Shown here one piece after another: positions 25,160-37,200 of a DNA stretch of 64,000 nt. Positions within the stretch are counted from its first letter, which is position 1, and every line of letters starts with the position of its first letter. The notes under the pieces were generated by a model. That model saw nothing but the letters and a program-made list of their open reading frames with translations. It had not been told where the DNA came from and made no database searches. Position numbers and translations under genes: made by a program. The stretch spans positions 11,239,815 to 11,303,814 of the forward strand of contig OU342809.1 in NCBI GenBank assembly GCA_910591455.2. The letters are read 5' to 3'. This DNA is from Pholis gunnellus (lineage: Eukaryota; Chordata; Actinopteri; Perciformes; Pholidae).

Positions 25160-28100
25160 ATGTTTATGATTCCATGGTGTTTTAAGTGTACTTTTCTCAT
25201 CCAAAAATATACCTTTTTTTAACTTTAGCAACAACTTTATAAAGTTTGTTTTGTACTCACCAGTTTCACAGGATTTCATGGAAGATTAATCATATTGCTA
25301 ATGCTTCACTGCTGAGATTACCAGCTACACCTTTCTCAAATCACCATGTAGAGGACAACATCTATTTAGGTGAACTATATCTTATGAGTCTATTGCAGTC
25401 ACAGATTTTGTCACCGTAATGAAACAACATTTTTTGCTGAATGTGTGTTTTCTGATACTGTTACTGATTAAACATGTGACAAGTCGGTTTAAAATGAGCA
25501 GTTCATTTTGTTAAACATTGCTTTTGGAACATAACTTAAAACATGAAACTTCAAGTTAGAATCAACGCGTCTTTGTCCCCATCTGGTGACAGAATGTTTA
25601 GTTGCAAAAACAGAATATTGCAAAAAAATTAGGTGGAAACTGTATTTCCAGTGATGCGTTTATCGTACACCGGGGACTACCACAGTACACAGCGGTATTA
25701 AACTCAAGGACGCCGTTTAAAAAGACACAAAATATTGATTGCGTTGAAAGGTTTTTGGAATGCTGCCTCCACACAAACACTGTGTTCATTATCAAACAAC
25801 CACCCGTGCCAGAAGGATGTTGCAACATTTTGCACTTTAATATTTTCTCCAAAAACAGACAACTAATTTCCCCCACATTTTTTACACTAATAGGAAATAA
25901 AACACCTTTCATAGCATAAAGAAAAGATATGTAGAAAAGTATTAAAAGTTTTTGGATGTCTCAATTTAATGTAAGTAGCTGCTTGTTACTTCAAACGTTA
26001 TGTGGAAATGTTCATGAACTACTAGCAGACACAATGAAAACAGAGTGAGCCCTGGTGAGTATATATTAGCCAAATGATCACAGCTAGAACTGGTGGATTA
26101 CTGCAAGACAGCTTCGTCTTCTGTTCCTATCCATCCGTGTGTCATCATTGGTTTGGGACTTGAGACAAAATGAATTCAAAAGTGACATCATACAAACCAC
26201 CTGATCTTTATCATACAGTCTGCAAATAAAAGTGGTACAAAAAAAGCAAAACATTTTTTTGCCTAAAATCAAAAAAAATTATTCAAAGAGAGTTGGCAAA
26301 TGAATTCCACGCAATTCTGGAAGACACAGCTCTGCCAAGGTCTGTCGTAACACTACATCGCAAAATACATAATGCAGAAATGCATCACGGATGTTTGGGT
26401 AATTCATATGATTGAGACCAAACCTACTCTAATGACTCACACAGTACTCCCAAAAACGAGATTTCTCATGACATTTATTCAAATAAACAATACAGTTTAT
26501 AATTTGCTAGGATAAAATAATAGTTTGAACACATTAGAAGCATTTGGGAGAGAATTCCCCAAAGATCTGAAACTGGGTTAACGGATGTTTTTTTTTTTTT
26601 AAATGACAGCTGACACTTTGGTGTCATCTTCTGACTCGCATCCCCGCCTGTATATTCACGTCCCCTCCAGTCAATCGAGTGAAGACCGCCATATTGCAGA
26701 GACATGAATGAGCATTTACAAGCAGAGCGCTTGACAACCAGACCAACCACCTCATGGAACAATGCAAAACCTGGAGGGGCGCCGACATTTCCATGTCGAC
26801 TCCTCAACCCAATGTGCATAAAAAAAAACAAAAACAGTTTTGAATGCAAAAGCATAACGGCATTATAAAACAGTCCTACAACCTTTAGAAGTTTGCCCTA
26901 TATTCCTCATCTGCCTAACGGATCACGCACGTCCACCTGTGTAGCCGAGTGGACAGCTGTGTTCGGTCTCACTGCAAGGCAAGAGATGTCTTCAAGGAGG
27001 CACGGCGCTATCCGGCCCATGCCGCCCAAGTGTTCCCCGCAACAGCGGTGCACATGCCTGACCCTGTTCGACAGCGATCCCGCCCAGTTAGCAGCACGAC
27101 AAAGATGTGCTGTCAGTACATTCTATTACCCTCATTCTCTCCCCCCCCCCCCCCCCCCCCCCCCCCAAGGTGCAAGCTGAGCTTTAAGAGGGCCACGCCA
27201 AGCCACGTCGGGAAAGAGAGAACAAAAAAAAAAGAAAAAAAAAGGAAGAGTGAATGTCACTCAGTTTGGCTCTTGCAAATAATTAGTAATGTACTTGAAT
27301 GTTAAACACCTCTAAACACAACTAAGAGGGTACGGCTAACGGTTAGAATAGAGGGACACGGGGCCGGTGCGTTCTTCCTTAGATAACTTTGAACTGTTAA
27401 ACTTTTCCTGCTCTCGGTTTTCCAACTCAGCTGTGCTCTTTAACGGAGTCCTTTATCTGATTACTTGACGACTAAGAGAAAGTATTCCACATTGAGAGTT
27501 ACTGATAAGCTGTAACTTTGTACACTGCTCTGGAGAGACTGAGGATGATCAGACGAATGCCTTTTTTTTTTGCCAAAGACGTTCCAAGCTCCCGCACACT
27601 ATGGAGGAAGAAGACAGACTCAACCTACATGGCAAAAGTACACCTTTCTCAATATTGGTGAAGAATAAATATTTCAAAATTATGCAAACACGTGCCACTC
27701 TTGCTCTTTAACTTCCATGCATATGGACTATTTACAAATTGAAAAATACAGACTTGCTTATTTGTTCTTCTGATGTTTTTTTCCTTCTTTCCCCCCTGAA
27801 ATGTCTTCGCCCCTTTGCAATCAACCTATCAACATTCAGCCACTCAGACACGGGTCTCACCAGATATTGCAGACATGGTCAGGACAATTAAAGCTGTGTT
27901 GAAAACATTTTCACACTAATGGGAAACATAAATCAAAATCAAAACAAACAAAAAAAAGATTCACAAGCAAAGAAAAACAAAGGAAAATAAGATAGTTCAG
28001 GGGAGGTGTTACAATACAAGCCAAAAGGATGCATTTGTTTAAGATGGATTTTCTGCTTTCTCAAGACTCCACTCTGTTTCTAACAATACTGTAGTACACT

Positions 28101-28295
28101 TTCTTTTTATTATTCTACCTTTCATTTAAATATAATTTATTTTTGAAGATTTTGTTAAACAAATCCAGGAAAATGATGCAAAAGTGGTTGGTTTGCCAAA
28201 GGAGAGGCGGCAGAAGGCCCGTGCTGCCCTGTTAAATTGCATCAGCGCTCTAGTTTGTCAAGATACTCAAGAGTCCGTTGCATTGGGACGTGTCC
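25160..28295. other. Convergent 3' flank of C15orf39 and ARIH1; probable ARIH1 3' UTR
   Basis: No protein family is recognisable on either strand, and the pair of overlapping complementary frames near 25600-25920 looks like chance. Minus-strand AATAAA signals (TTTATT on plus, e.g. 26474-26479) suggest the ARIH1 3' UTR runs from 28295 down to about 26455. It contains a 26-base C run (G on the transcript) and several A-rich runs. Confidence 0.45.
27141..27166. repeat. Homopolymer run of 26 C
   Basis: Uninterrupted poly-C on the plus strand, flanked by CT-rich sequence. On the ARIH1 sense strand it is poly-G. Its length is likely to be unstable and prone to assembly error. Confidence 0.95.
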
Positions 28296-31200
28296 TCAAT
28301 CTTCAATGTACTCCCACAGGTCCTTCTCATAGCCTTCATGCACATGCTGTAGCAGCACTCTTCGCCTGCTCTCACAGTATCTGCAGAGCAAAACATGTAT
28401 TAGCCTCCGAGAACACACAAACAGAACGGCGGCAGCAGTGATTACGATTCCACCGTTACTGACCTGTACTTATCTTGTACTTTCTGCTTGATGTCCTGCA
28501 AGGAATCCTGGGAGATATCCCGCTCTAGGTAGCCAGACAGCACCTCAGTGGCATTTTCCAAGTCTGCCTGGTTATTCTGGTAAACCAAAAGAAATGGATT
28601 CGCAATATTATTCTCAAAGAAATATCAGTTATTCATGATAATGTCCCCTACACTTCATCATCCTCCTCCTGCCTAAGGCCGAGCTCAGACTACAGGAAGT
28701 TTGGGCTGATTTCCTCACATTCGCCCCTCCCTACAAATCGGGTGAGTGATTTGGTTTTGGGCCTTTGTTAGTGGACTAGTTCTGCTACCAGAGAGAGGAA
28801 AGGAAACGTGGACAGATTTTGTGGGATTTCTTTTTGTCCGCTAGCAAGGTATCACTAACAGTTGTACTAAATAGCTAAAACTTATGGGGACACATTTCAG
28901 CCAACCTGATTTTGGTGAATATCTACTTCAGAAGTGTTTTTATTTTTTTATTGTAGTGCTGCCTTTTTGTGGCACTCTTACTTAACAATTCCATTACACT
29001 GATGAATTCTTCATTTTATATAGCAGCGATAACTGTCGACATTAACAGTTTTGAAAATGGTATTTGTAAATATAATATGAATACTAAAATAGCTCAAGTT
29101 GTTTACGTCATGCAACATTTGCTCACAGCTGGGCCAAAAGTTTCCCTTTGATCATACCTCAAAAATAATGGACTGGTTGTTCTTCTTGAGGTAGAAGGCA
29201 AAGACATAAGTGAACATGAGTGTGGAGCGGCACTGGCACAGCACATCCACAGCCTTCTTCAGAAACTGCACCTCGATCCAGGACATGTTGTGCTGCTGCA
29301 TCTCCTCCATTTTCTGCTTGACCTGAGCATAGAGCTTGTGCTCAAAGCGCAGGCTCTGCATGTGGTTCATGTAGCGGTTGCAGTAGAACAGGTACCTCTG
29401 CAAGGCGGCCCTGGAGCGCTGTGCACACACAGCATGGAACTGGCTTTAAATCAAACACACTCCGCTTCACTTGTACGAGACTGTTATTGTTCAGACTCAC
29501 CGAGGACCACATCATCAGCAACACACGTCACACATGTCATAATTCTGCATTCGTAAACAATTTAGTAGGTATTTTTGTTGCAGGGTATACAATTGTTGTA
29601 TTTATTAAATGACATACATTTTGTCCCGATATCTCTTCTCTGAGTTGTGTGTCACCCAGGGCAGTGGGATGGAAACATGCAACAACAAATGCTGCCTCTG
29701 ATTAGAAATGCCTCTTTTGTCATTTCTAATCAGAGGCGTCTTGACCGAAAAGTGGACCAATATAAATATTGGGCCATTATGTGGCACAAAAAACAGCCTG
29801 AACAGTTTTCTAAATGTATCAATGAGAGTGTTATTTGTTACCTCTTGAGCATCTCTGGCTGCCTTCGCATCATCTTCATTGTAGCGATTGCAGTTGTACC
29901 TAAAGCGTTACAGCCGGGTCAGAACCATCAACAATGTTTTCCAGAAAACAATCACACACAAAGCTACAATCAGACAATCATTTGTCATGCTTTCTCACAT
30001 AACATTTCTAACAATGCAGATGTTAGATGTGTATTAAGACATTATGTTATGACATGACAGTTTGCAAATTGATAAATTAGATTTCCACATATTTAAAAAG
30101 GTGCAAGTTTGAAGTATATTCTATCGCAGCCAGTGACAGCACCGTCGTTTACTATATAAGCCATGAGGTCTTACCAGGCGGAGCCGTGGGGTTCCCATGG
30201 ACCCAGACAGACCCAGCAGAACTCAGCTTTGCAGTTCTGGTTCCGACAAACCATGTGGTTGCAGCCACCATCTTTTTCAATGGTCACATGGCATTTTGGA
30301 CACTCCTGTCATGAGAGCAGAGTAATGATTTCTGTGAGTCTCTGCTCAAGGCCAAGTGTTTTAATCCAATGTTAAGCAAATAAAAACATACTTTAGGACT
30401 GTAGATGTTTAAATTGAACAAGTTAGTTTTTTGGGCGGCAGGTCTTTCATGAATCTACAGTTGTGTCCGAAACAATAATGGGACCATGATAATGTCTGAA
30501 ATTTGTATGTTTCCGCATACAAATAAGTGATGCAGCTCCCTAAAAGAAAACTGTATAGTCCGTCGGTTTCTCAGTAGGATCGGTATTCCCAAAATTGAAA
30601 TGTTTTTGTAATCATCACAATAATGACCGACCAACAGGAACCAGGCGAGGGTCAAACTAACAGACCACCTTGATTCCGTACCTTAGTATTTGCTGCAATC
30701 CAGTTTGAAGTCTCACTGTCATCATCACACTTCTTTATCCATTTTCTCAGCCACTACAAGAGGAAGAAATAATGAAGCATTTGTATCTTAATAGAATGCG
30801 GGAGTAATAGTTTAACGTTTCTACAAGGTGTGTACGTGTTTCTAACCGGCTTACCTTACACTTGACAGGATCGTGCCAGTTCTCTCCACAGTTGAAGCTG
30901 CACCAATGGGAGGCATCACGAGTCAAATTCACACAATGACTTAATTAAATAAGACTTTTAAACTTACTTAGTCAACACATTGTTTCTGCAAACACACTGT
31001 CTTACCAGAACTGACGGCCACACTTGCACCTCACTGGCTTGGCATCTGGGTACTGGACTTTGACAACATGATGGCAGTCTGGTGCCGGGCACCACTTTAA
31101 CAGTCGATTGCACTTTAAAAAGAAGTAATGAGAGGTAGAATATCAACACACCGTTTGATGGATGGAGCACAAAGAAGGTCCCAGAAGAACAGCTCTACAT

Positions 31201-34200
31201 CATTAATCAACGCTTCATGTTTAATATTCATATTCTGTTAAGGAGAAAAAAAAAATCCCAAAGCTTACCTCTACAAAACTATTTGTAATTAAATGCTGGT
31301 ACTTCAACTTCACTTTTGAATCTGTTATGAGGCGCCTATAGGAGAGGTCAAATCACTTATTAGTCTTCATTATATAAAAATCAGGACTTTGGTTAAAGCG
31401 TCCTTCCTTCACATTCAGTGCATAACTTACAAGAAACAAAAAGTGCAGGAAACAAAAAGGACGTCACGCAATGTTACGTTTTAGTAGCTCAATGAAGGAA
31501 AATTGCAAATTGCCATTATTTACCAGCAGCATACCTCATAATTACAAAACTAAGTTTAAGTTTAAGCGTCTAACTAAGTGCTACAAAATGCATTAATGAA
31601 ACTGAACTGTGACCGTAAACACGGATCGGTCTCTCGTTAACCTGTCAGATCAGAATGTAGGTTAAGACCATCACTGGCAGCTTAAGAGCTGGCAGAAGAG
31701 ATTAGTGTCCATGCTTTCAATATGGAGGCTTATTTCATTGCACTACCGGCTGAACATCAACATTGTGAAGGAGTTAAGTAGAGGTGTAACTAGAGAGCCC
31801 CGCACTAAGACCTTTCTTTTAGGAGGCAGAATGTCAGGGAAAAAAAATCTTCCAATATACGGTTTAAATAAAGAACGCATATCGGATTCAAGAACGATAT
31901 TCATTTTCTTTTGATTTTTAATGTTGGTGTTCTTTACTATTCAATTGTAGCTGTTTGACCAAATAGCACAGTGTACGGGTTTAATATGTTTTCTAACTTT
32001 AAGACAAAGCTATATTACTTGTAGCACTGCAGATGTTGTCTCTGAACATGTTTTATGTAACAAACTAAAATCACCGCCTCACGGTTGTATCAATGCGAAC
32101 CAGTCATGAGGATCCACGTCTGTCCAACATGGCCCTCACTTCATTATTTTATCCTAATAGACATTTGGGGGAAACTGTCATCATTAGCAAATTGTGCCAA
32201 ATTTGAAGAAATTCGCTCAGGGAGTTCCTGAGATATCACGAGAATTATCGGAGGTAAGGCTGTCAAATTTGACCACCAAAATCTAATCAGTTGAACAATC
32301 AATCCTTGAGTCACAGTCGGATGTTTGTGCTTCATTTTCAGAAATTCCCGTCGTCGTGCACGTATGGACAACCCAAAAACAGAACGTCTCCGGCCACGGC
32401 TGTTGCCAGCGCAGAGGCGTGAAAATTAGACAAGAATCCTTTTTGTTTCCCACTCTTTTCATAATAACAAAGTCTGAACAAACATAAGCACAAACAGATA
32501 CTCACATGACGGTGTTGTCATCGACCAAAATGTCACAACTATGAGCAGGACAAGAGATGGTCTGAGAAAACAATACAAAAGGCAAATCATTAGTCAGACA
32601 GCTATTAAAAGAGTAAGCTCAGTGAGCAGGGACTCGTACCATAAAGAAAAACCCTGAGTGGCTACCTGTCCCATTCCTTCTTCTATGATTTTGGTGGTCA
32701 GGTAATCTCCCCAGCACTGCATGCAGAACTTGTGTCCACACTCCAGGCCGGTAAAATACTGCAAGAGAGAAGAATCTCGTAAATAAGAACAACAAGACAC
32801 CACATGATGATAAGCACATGACCGTTTGGTAACCAGGAAAGGCCATTCAGAGGAATCCATATTTAAAAACAACATACAAATATTCCACATTAAAATAATC
32901 TGGATTATCCAACTTTCTTTCTGATTATGGGAGAACAAACTCTTAATGTCACAGCTGCACTAACCCACCTGGCCTGGATTGTATACGTTCATCTTTTGTT
33001 GAGACAATATTCATCATTTTGGGAATGAGGTTGTGCACTCTGCCTTTAACGTAGATCAATTTGTGGAAATTTGTTTTAACATTGAGACTTAAGTTTTCTC
33101 TGTTGATAAATGTAACTCACCACCAAAAAATAATTACTTTCAATGTGTTTCAAAGTTGTAAAACAATAAAACAGTAAAAAGTCCAATGAGGTTAACAGGG
33201 TATCTGCAACCAGCTGTGTAATGTAATTGTTCTTTGTGTTGGAACTAAAAAAAAAATCGCTAAATTGTAATATGTTAAAATTTAAATACAAAAATCTTTA
33301 ACCTAATTATTTTCCTTTGCGTAACACATCAACATGTATCCTCAAACTAAGAAGGACCGTGTTTAAAACAAGTGTGTCGATCAAAGCTTTCATACGGTCA
33401 GAGGGACACGACTGTAACGTGCTCAATAACCGGACCGACAGAGGACGGCTCAGTACTGACATGGACCGCATAAGAGCAGTCACGTGTCTGTGGTCTTGAC
33501 TCAAAAAAAAGACAGAATTCAGATATAAGAATATGGAGATCTCCTTATCTTTTGCAGGACTTTTAGTGCTTCCTGCAACTGCAAGTTCCTGAGTAAATCT
33601 GACTTTCAATCTGCAACTGCACTTATGTGATGTTTCACCGGGTTGATGTGAAGAGTGCGGCAGCCAGAGGAACATAACCGTAAATCCAAATGTTTGAGGA
33701 ACATGCCAGCTTCCTGGGACCACGGGTATTAGGGGCCCCACGATACGATATTGTCACAATACTTAATTAAGTCAAGATACGATATTATTGCAATATGCTG
33801 ACTATTGCAATATCAAACATTGCGATATATTGCCATTTATTACTGCAAATTATACAGTTTGCATTATGAGGGTTGAATTAATGACACTGAGCTACATTCA
33901 TAAATATTAATTATAGTACCGTACACAGATAATGAGATCACATTTTGTGACGTCAAGTCAGCCATCCTCTTTTACTTTTTCTATTGTGTTAGCCAAGGCA
34001 GGTCTGAAAACAAACTATTTAGAACTGAACAACATATATTCGGCTAGCGCAACACAATACTGGCGTCATGACGGGACTCACGGCGTTGGGAAAGTTCAGA
34101 TAGCAGATCTGACATGGCATGTCCTGTGCCGATGATCTAGTGTTGATTGGAGGACGGATGCGAGGCTTCTTACTGGGGTTGATGACGTGACACTCGGAGA

Positions 34201-37200
34201 AAAGCTTGTCCAGATTGCCATCAAAATACCTGAATACATTGAGACAAAAAAGTGTTGAAAAAAGCATTAAGAAATGAGTTATTTTAGGGACTTGTATGCC
34301 AGCTTCTTAACTTGCTGGCTGGCGAGTTAAAGGTGGCAAATAAAGAATGTATTTCAGAGATTCTTACCTTTCCATAAGCTTTTCCTTATCCCAGTTGAAG
34401 TGACTGAGAAGGATGCGTGTTATTGTCGCAGGATTCTAGAGGAACAAGAAAGAGTTGGTCAGAAATAAACTACTACTAATTTTCACTGTAACAACAAGGA
34501 GTAAATGTGACATGAAAAGACACTTTCACAAATCTATTACAAGTTAATTAACTCTTTTGTGGAACAACAGGAAGCCTAAAGGCCCAGGCTTTTAGGACAT
34601 TGATTAAGCCTCGTAGTAAATTAATGGAGTAATTTGAAATAGCTAAAGCTAGTTGTAGATTCAATAGTCCTCACATTACCATTTATTGTCCACCCGTGTA
34701 CGTTAGTAGAAACACCTTTCCTCATGTTACGATCCAGTAAAATACCACCACAAACTACAACCATAGAAGTCCAAAATGTGGAAAGTTCTCGATTCTAAGG
34801 TGCACTGCGATGCGGACGACTCTGCATCGATGCAGAGACGAAACATAATAAGGAGTATGGCTTCATGTGGGCCTAGTTTGAGTCTTTACTGCTTTTTGCT
34901 CTGTGTCACGCTTCTTTCTCTCCCCTCTCTCTCTCCTCTTCTGATCTTGGTGTTTCACCGAGCGGTGCTCTCACACACTGTGTGCACGGAGCACCAATCG
35001 GTGCTACCGGTCACTACCAATATCAGTTGCTCTGTTGTCGAAAATGTTGTCGAAAAAACGTACATGCCGGCTGAAATTCAACCGTGGTGTTGTTAACCTC
35101 GTCGGCAGAGGCAGCAAGAGCAGAAGAGCGCTGCTCGCCACTTCATGCAGTGTGTAATGCCATAGCACTCAGTGCCCCGTCTTAGATGTGGAAATTATAT
35201 TTTAGTAGACTACAGCACATATTATAGACCAGGGGTGGCCAACCAGTCAGAGACCAAGAGCCACATTTTTTACTGTGTTACCGCAAAGAGCCACATCATA
35301 CACATGGGCACACATGAACATCACCCTATCCCTTCCTCACACACACACATACCTTTGCTCAGCCAGATTTATTGTAAATGTCACACACCAATATGATAAT
35401 GACAGAAATTGACTCCTAAGACCACAGGCCAGTCATTTTCAACAATGAACATTGTGTACACTGTCTCACACAGACAAACTCTCAGTTCAACTAAGTCCAC
35501 AAACAAAAATATAATAATTTACAATAGTGTTTTTCTTTTACTATGCATGTTACTTAGTGGGACTTCTGGCATTCCTTGCCTTGAACAATCCTCTTCAAAT
35601 CTGGCTTGTATTCCGTTGTTGCCACTCGAAGCAATTCTTTCACATGGGTGTCAGTCAGAACAGATCGATGCTTTGATTTCACGTGTTTCAGGGTAGAAAA
35701 CACAGACTCGCAGACGTATGTTGACCCAAACATTGACAGTATCTTAAGTGCAGCCCGTTTGACATTGGGGTATTTTTTCATTGGCACACTTTTCCAGAAC
35801 TCAATGGTCCCGTCCCTTAAAGCAGGTTTGAGTTGGTCCTCCTCACAAAGATCGATCATCTCCAACTCAGCCGCATCCTCATCTGTGACTAGCGGGGCTT
35901 TCAAACAGTCCGTCTCGGCGTTAAATGGGTCGACGAGGAACGTAATCTGTGGCCGCACATGCGCGTTTGACGAAAATACCGTATTTAACTCAAGCGAAGC
36001 GAACACGAACATTAAAAAAACACAAATACAAACTTCGATATGAACGTAAGAGCCGCATGAAACCGGGCAAAGAGCCGCATGCGGCTCGCGAGCCGCGGGT
36101 TGGCCACCCCTGTTATAGACTATTGGAGTATGATTTGTGAAAGCCTTCTCTAAATAAAATAGGGAGATTTATCTGACTGCTTATATTATTTCTTGAAAAA
36201 GTAGCCATGTGCATTGGTTTAGAAAATTGAGAATATGATACATTGGAGGATTCAAAAGGGGACATCAAATTGATGTGACGATTGAGTGATTAATTGAATC
36301 ATTTTCAACAACCCGTACCCTGAACTGGAAAGCCGGTATTCATTTACTCAAGTACTTGAATTGCAACTTAAAATGATGCTGGGTAGTTTATAGCATCATA
36401 TTGTAATAGTTATATTTTGTGAGCTAAATTTGAGTCTGCAACACAACCAGTAACATTTCTCTGTGAGGTAAATGTAGCACGACAATGTTTTCCTCTGAAG
36501 TAGTTGAGCTGCATATTTTGAAGTGCCTTGGGGGCCTTTTGTAGGTTACTTTGTGGAAGAATGAGTTAGAATAGTAACATAATTCAATATTTAATTAATC
36601 TAAACATTATAATAAATGCTGCTGTATACAGCTGTTTGTGACCCTGAACCAGAGTGTATTTCACTGGTGATTCTTTAGTTTGTGACGCAACTACTGTATG
36701 TCATAGCAGGTGTATTACTGAGGACCTAAGAAAGCTCAGTGTCAAGTGTGAAATTGTTTGTCTGACCGTTCTCAAGAAAGCTGCAGAACCAAAAAAAAAA
36801 CCTGAGGCCTCATTACAGAAACTTTCTGAAATCCTAACTTATCTCAGTTTAGGATGACATTTAGGTATTTAAAGTAGTAAAATGCACTAATAGCTGAATC
36901 CAGAATCCCCCCACACCCCCATCAAAACCTGCTGTTGGTTTATTTTATGCCGAACAAACTTGTTTACACCTTTTGCTGTATGAACAGTAAACTGATGAAA
37001 ATGACCTTTTCTGGCTACTGAAGTCACTATGGGTGTGATGATACATATCAACCTCAAAGGAGTAGTAAAAACATGTATATTGCATGGCGATAATACAAGA
37101 GAATAAGCATTTTACATACCATTGTAAGATCAGAATGATGGTGCAACAGTAGAGTACATTGTATCACCGTGCCATAGTTCAACAGAGGACCTATTGTTCT

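Noticed and set aside
25598..25919. Two complementary open frames of about 105 codons on opposite strands
   Set aside because: Mirror frames over the same bases with no coding texture or family likeness, in 3'-flanking DNA.
29694..29737. Interpretation of the intronic hairpin as a microRNA gene
   Set aside because: A 17-bp stem with a 10-base loop is too short for a standard precursor, and I recognise no known seed.
33307..33741. 144-codon open frame on the minus strand inside an ARIH1 intron
   Set aside because: No recognisable family or domain. Its start overlaps the left edge of a probable dispersed repeat, and it lies in intronic sequence; long frames occur by chance at this rate.
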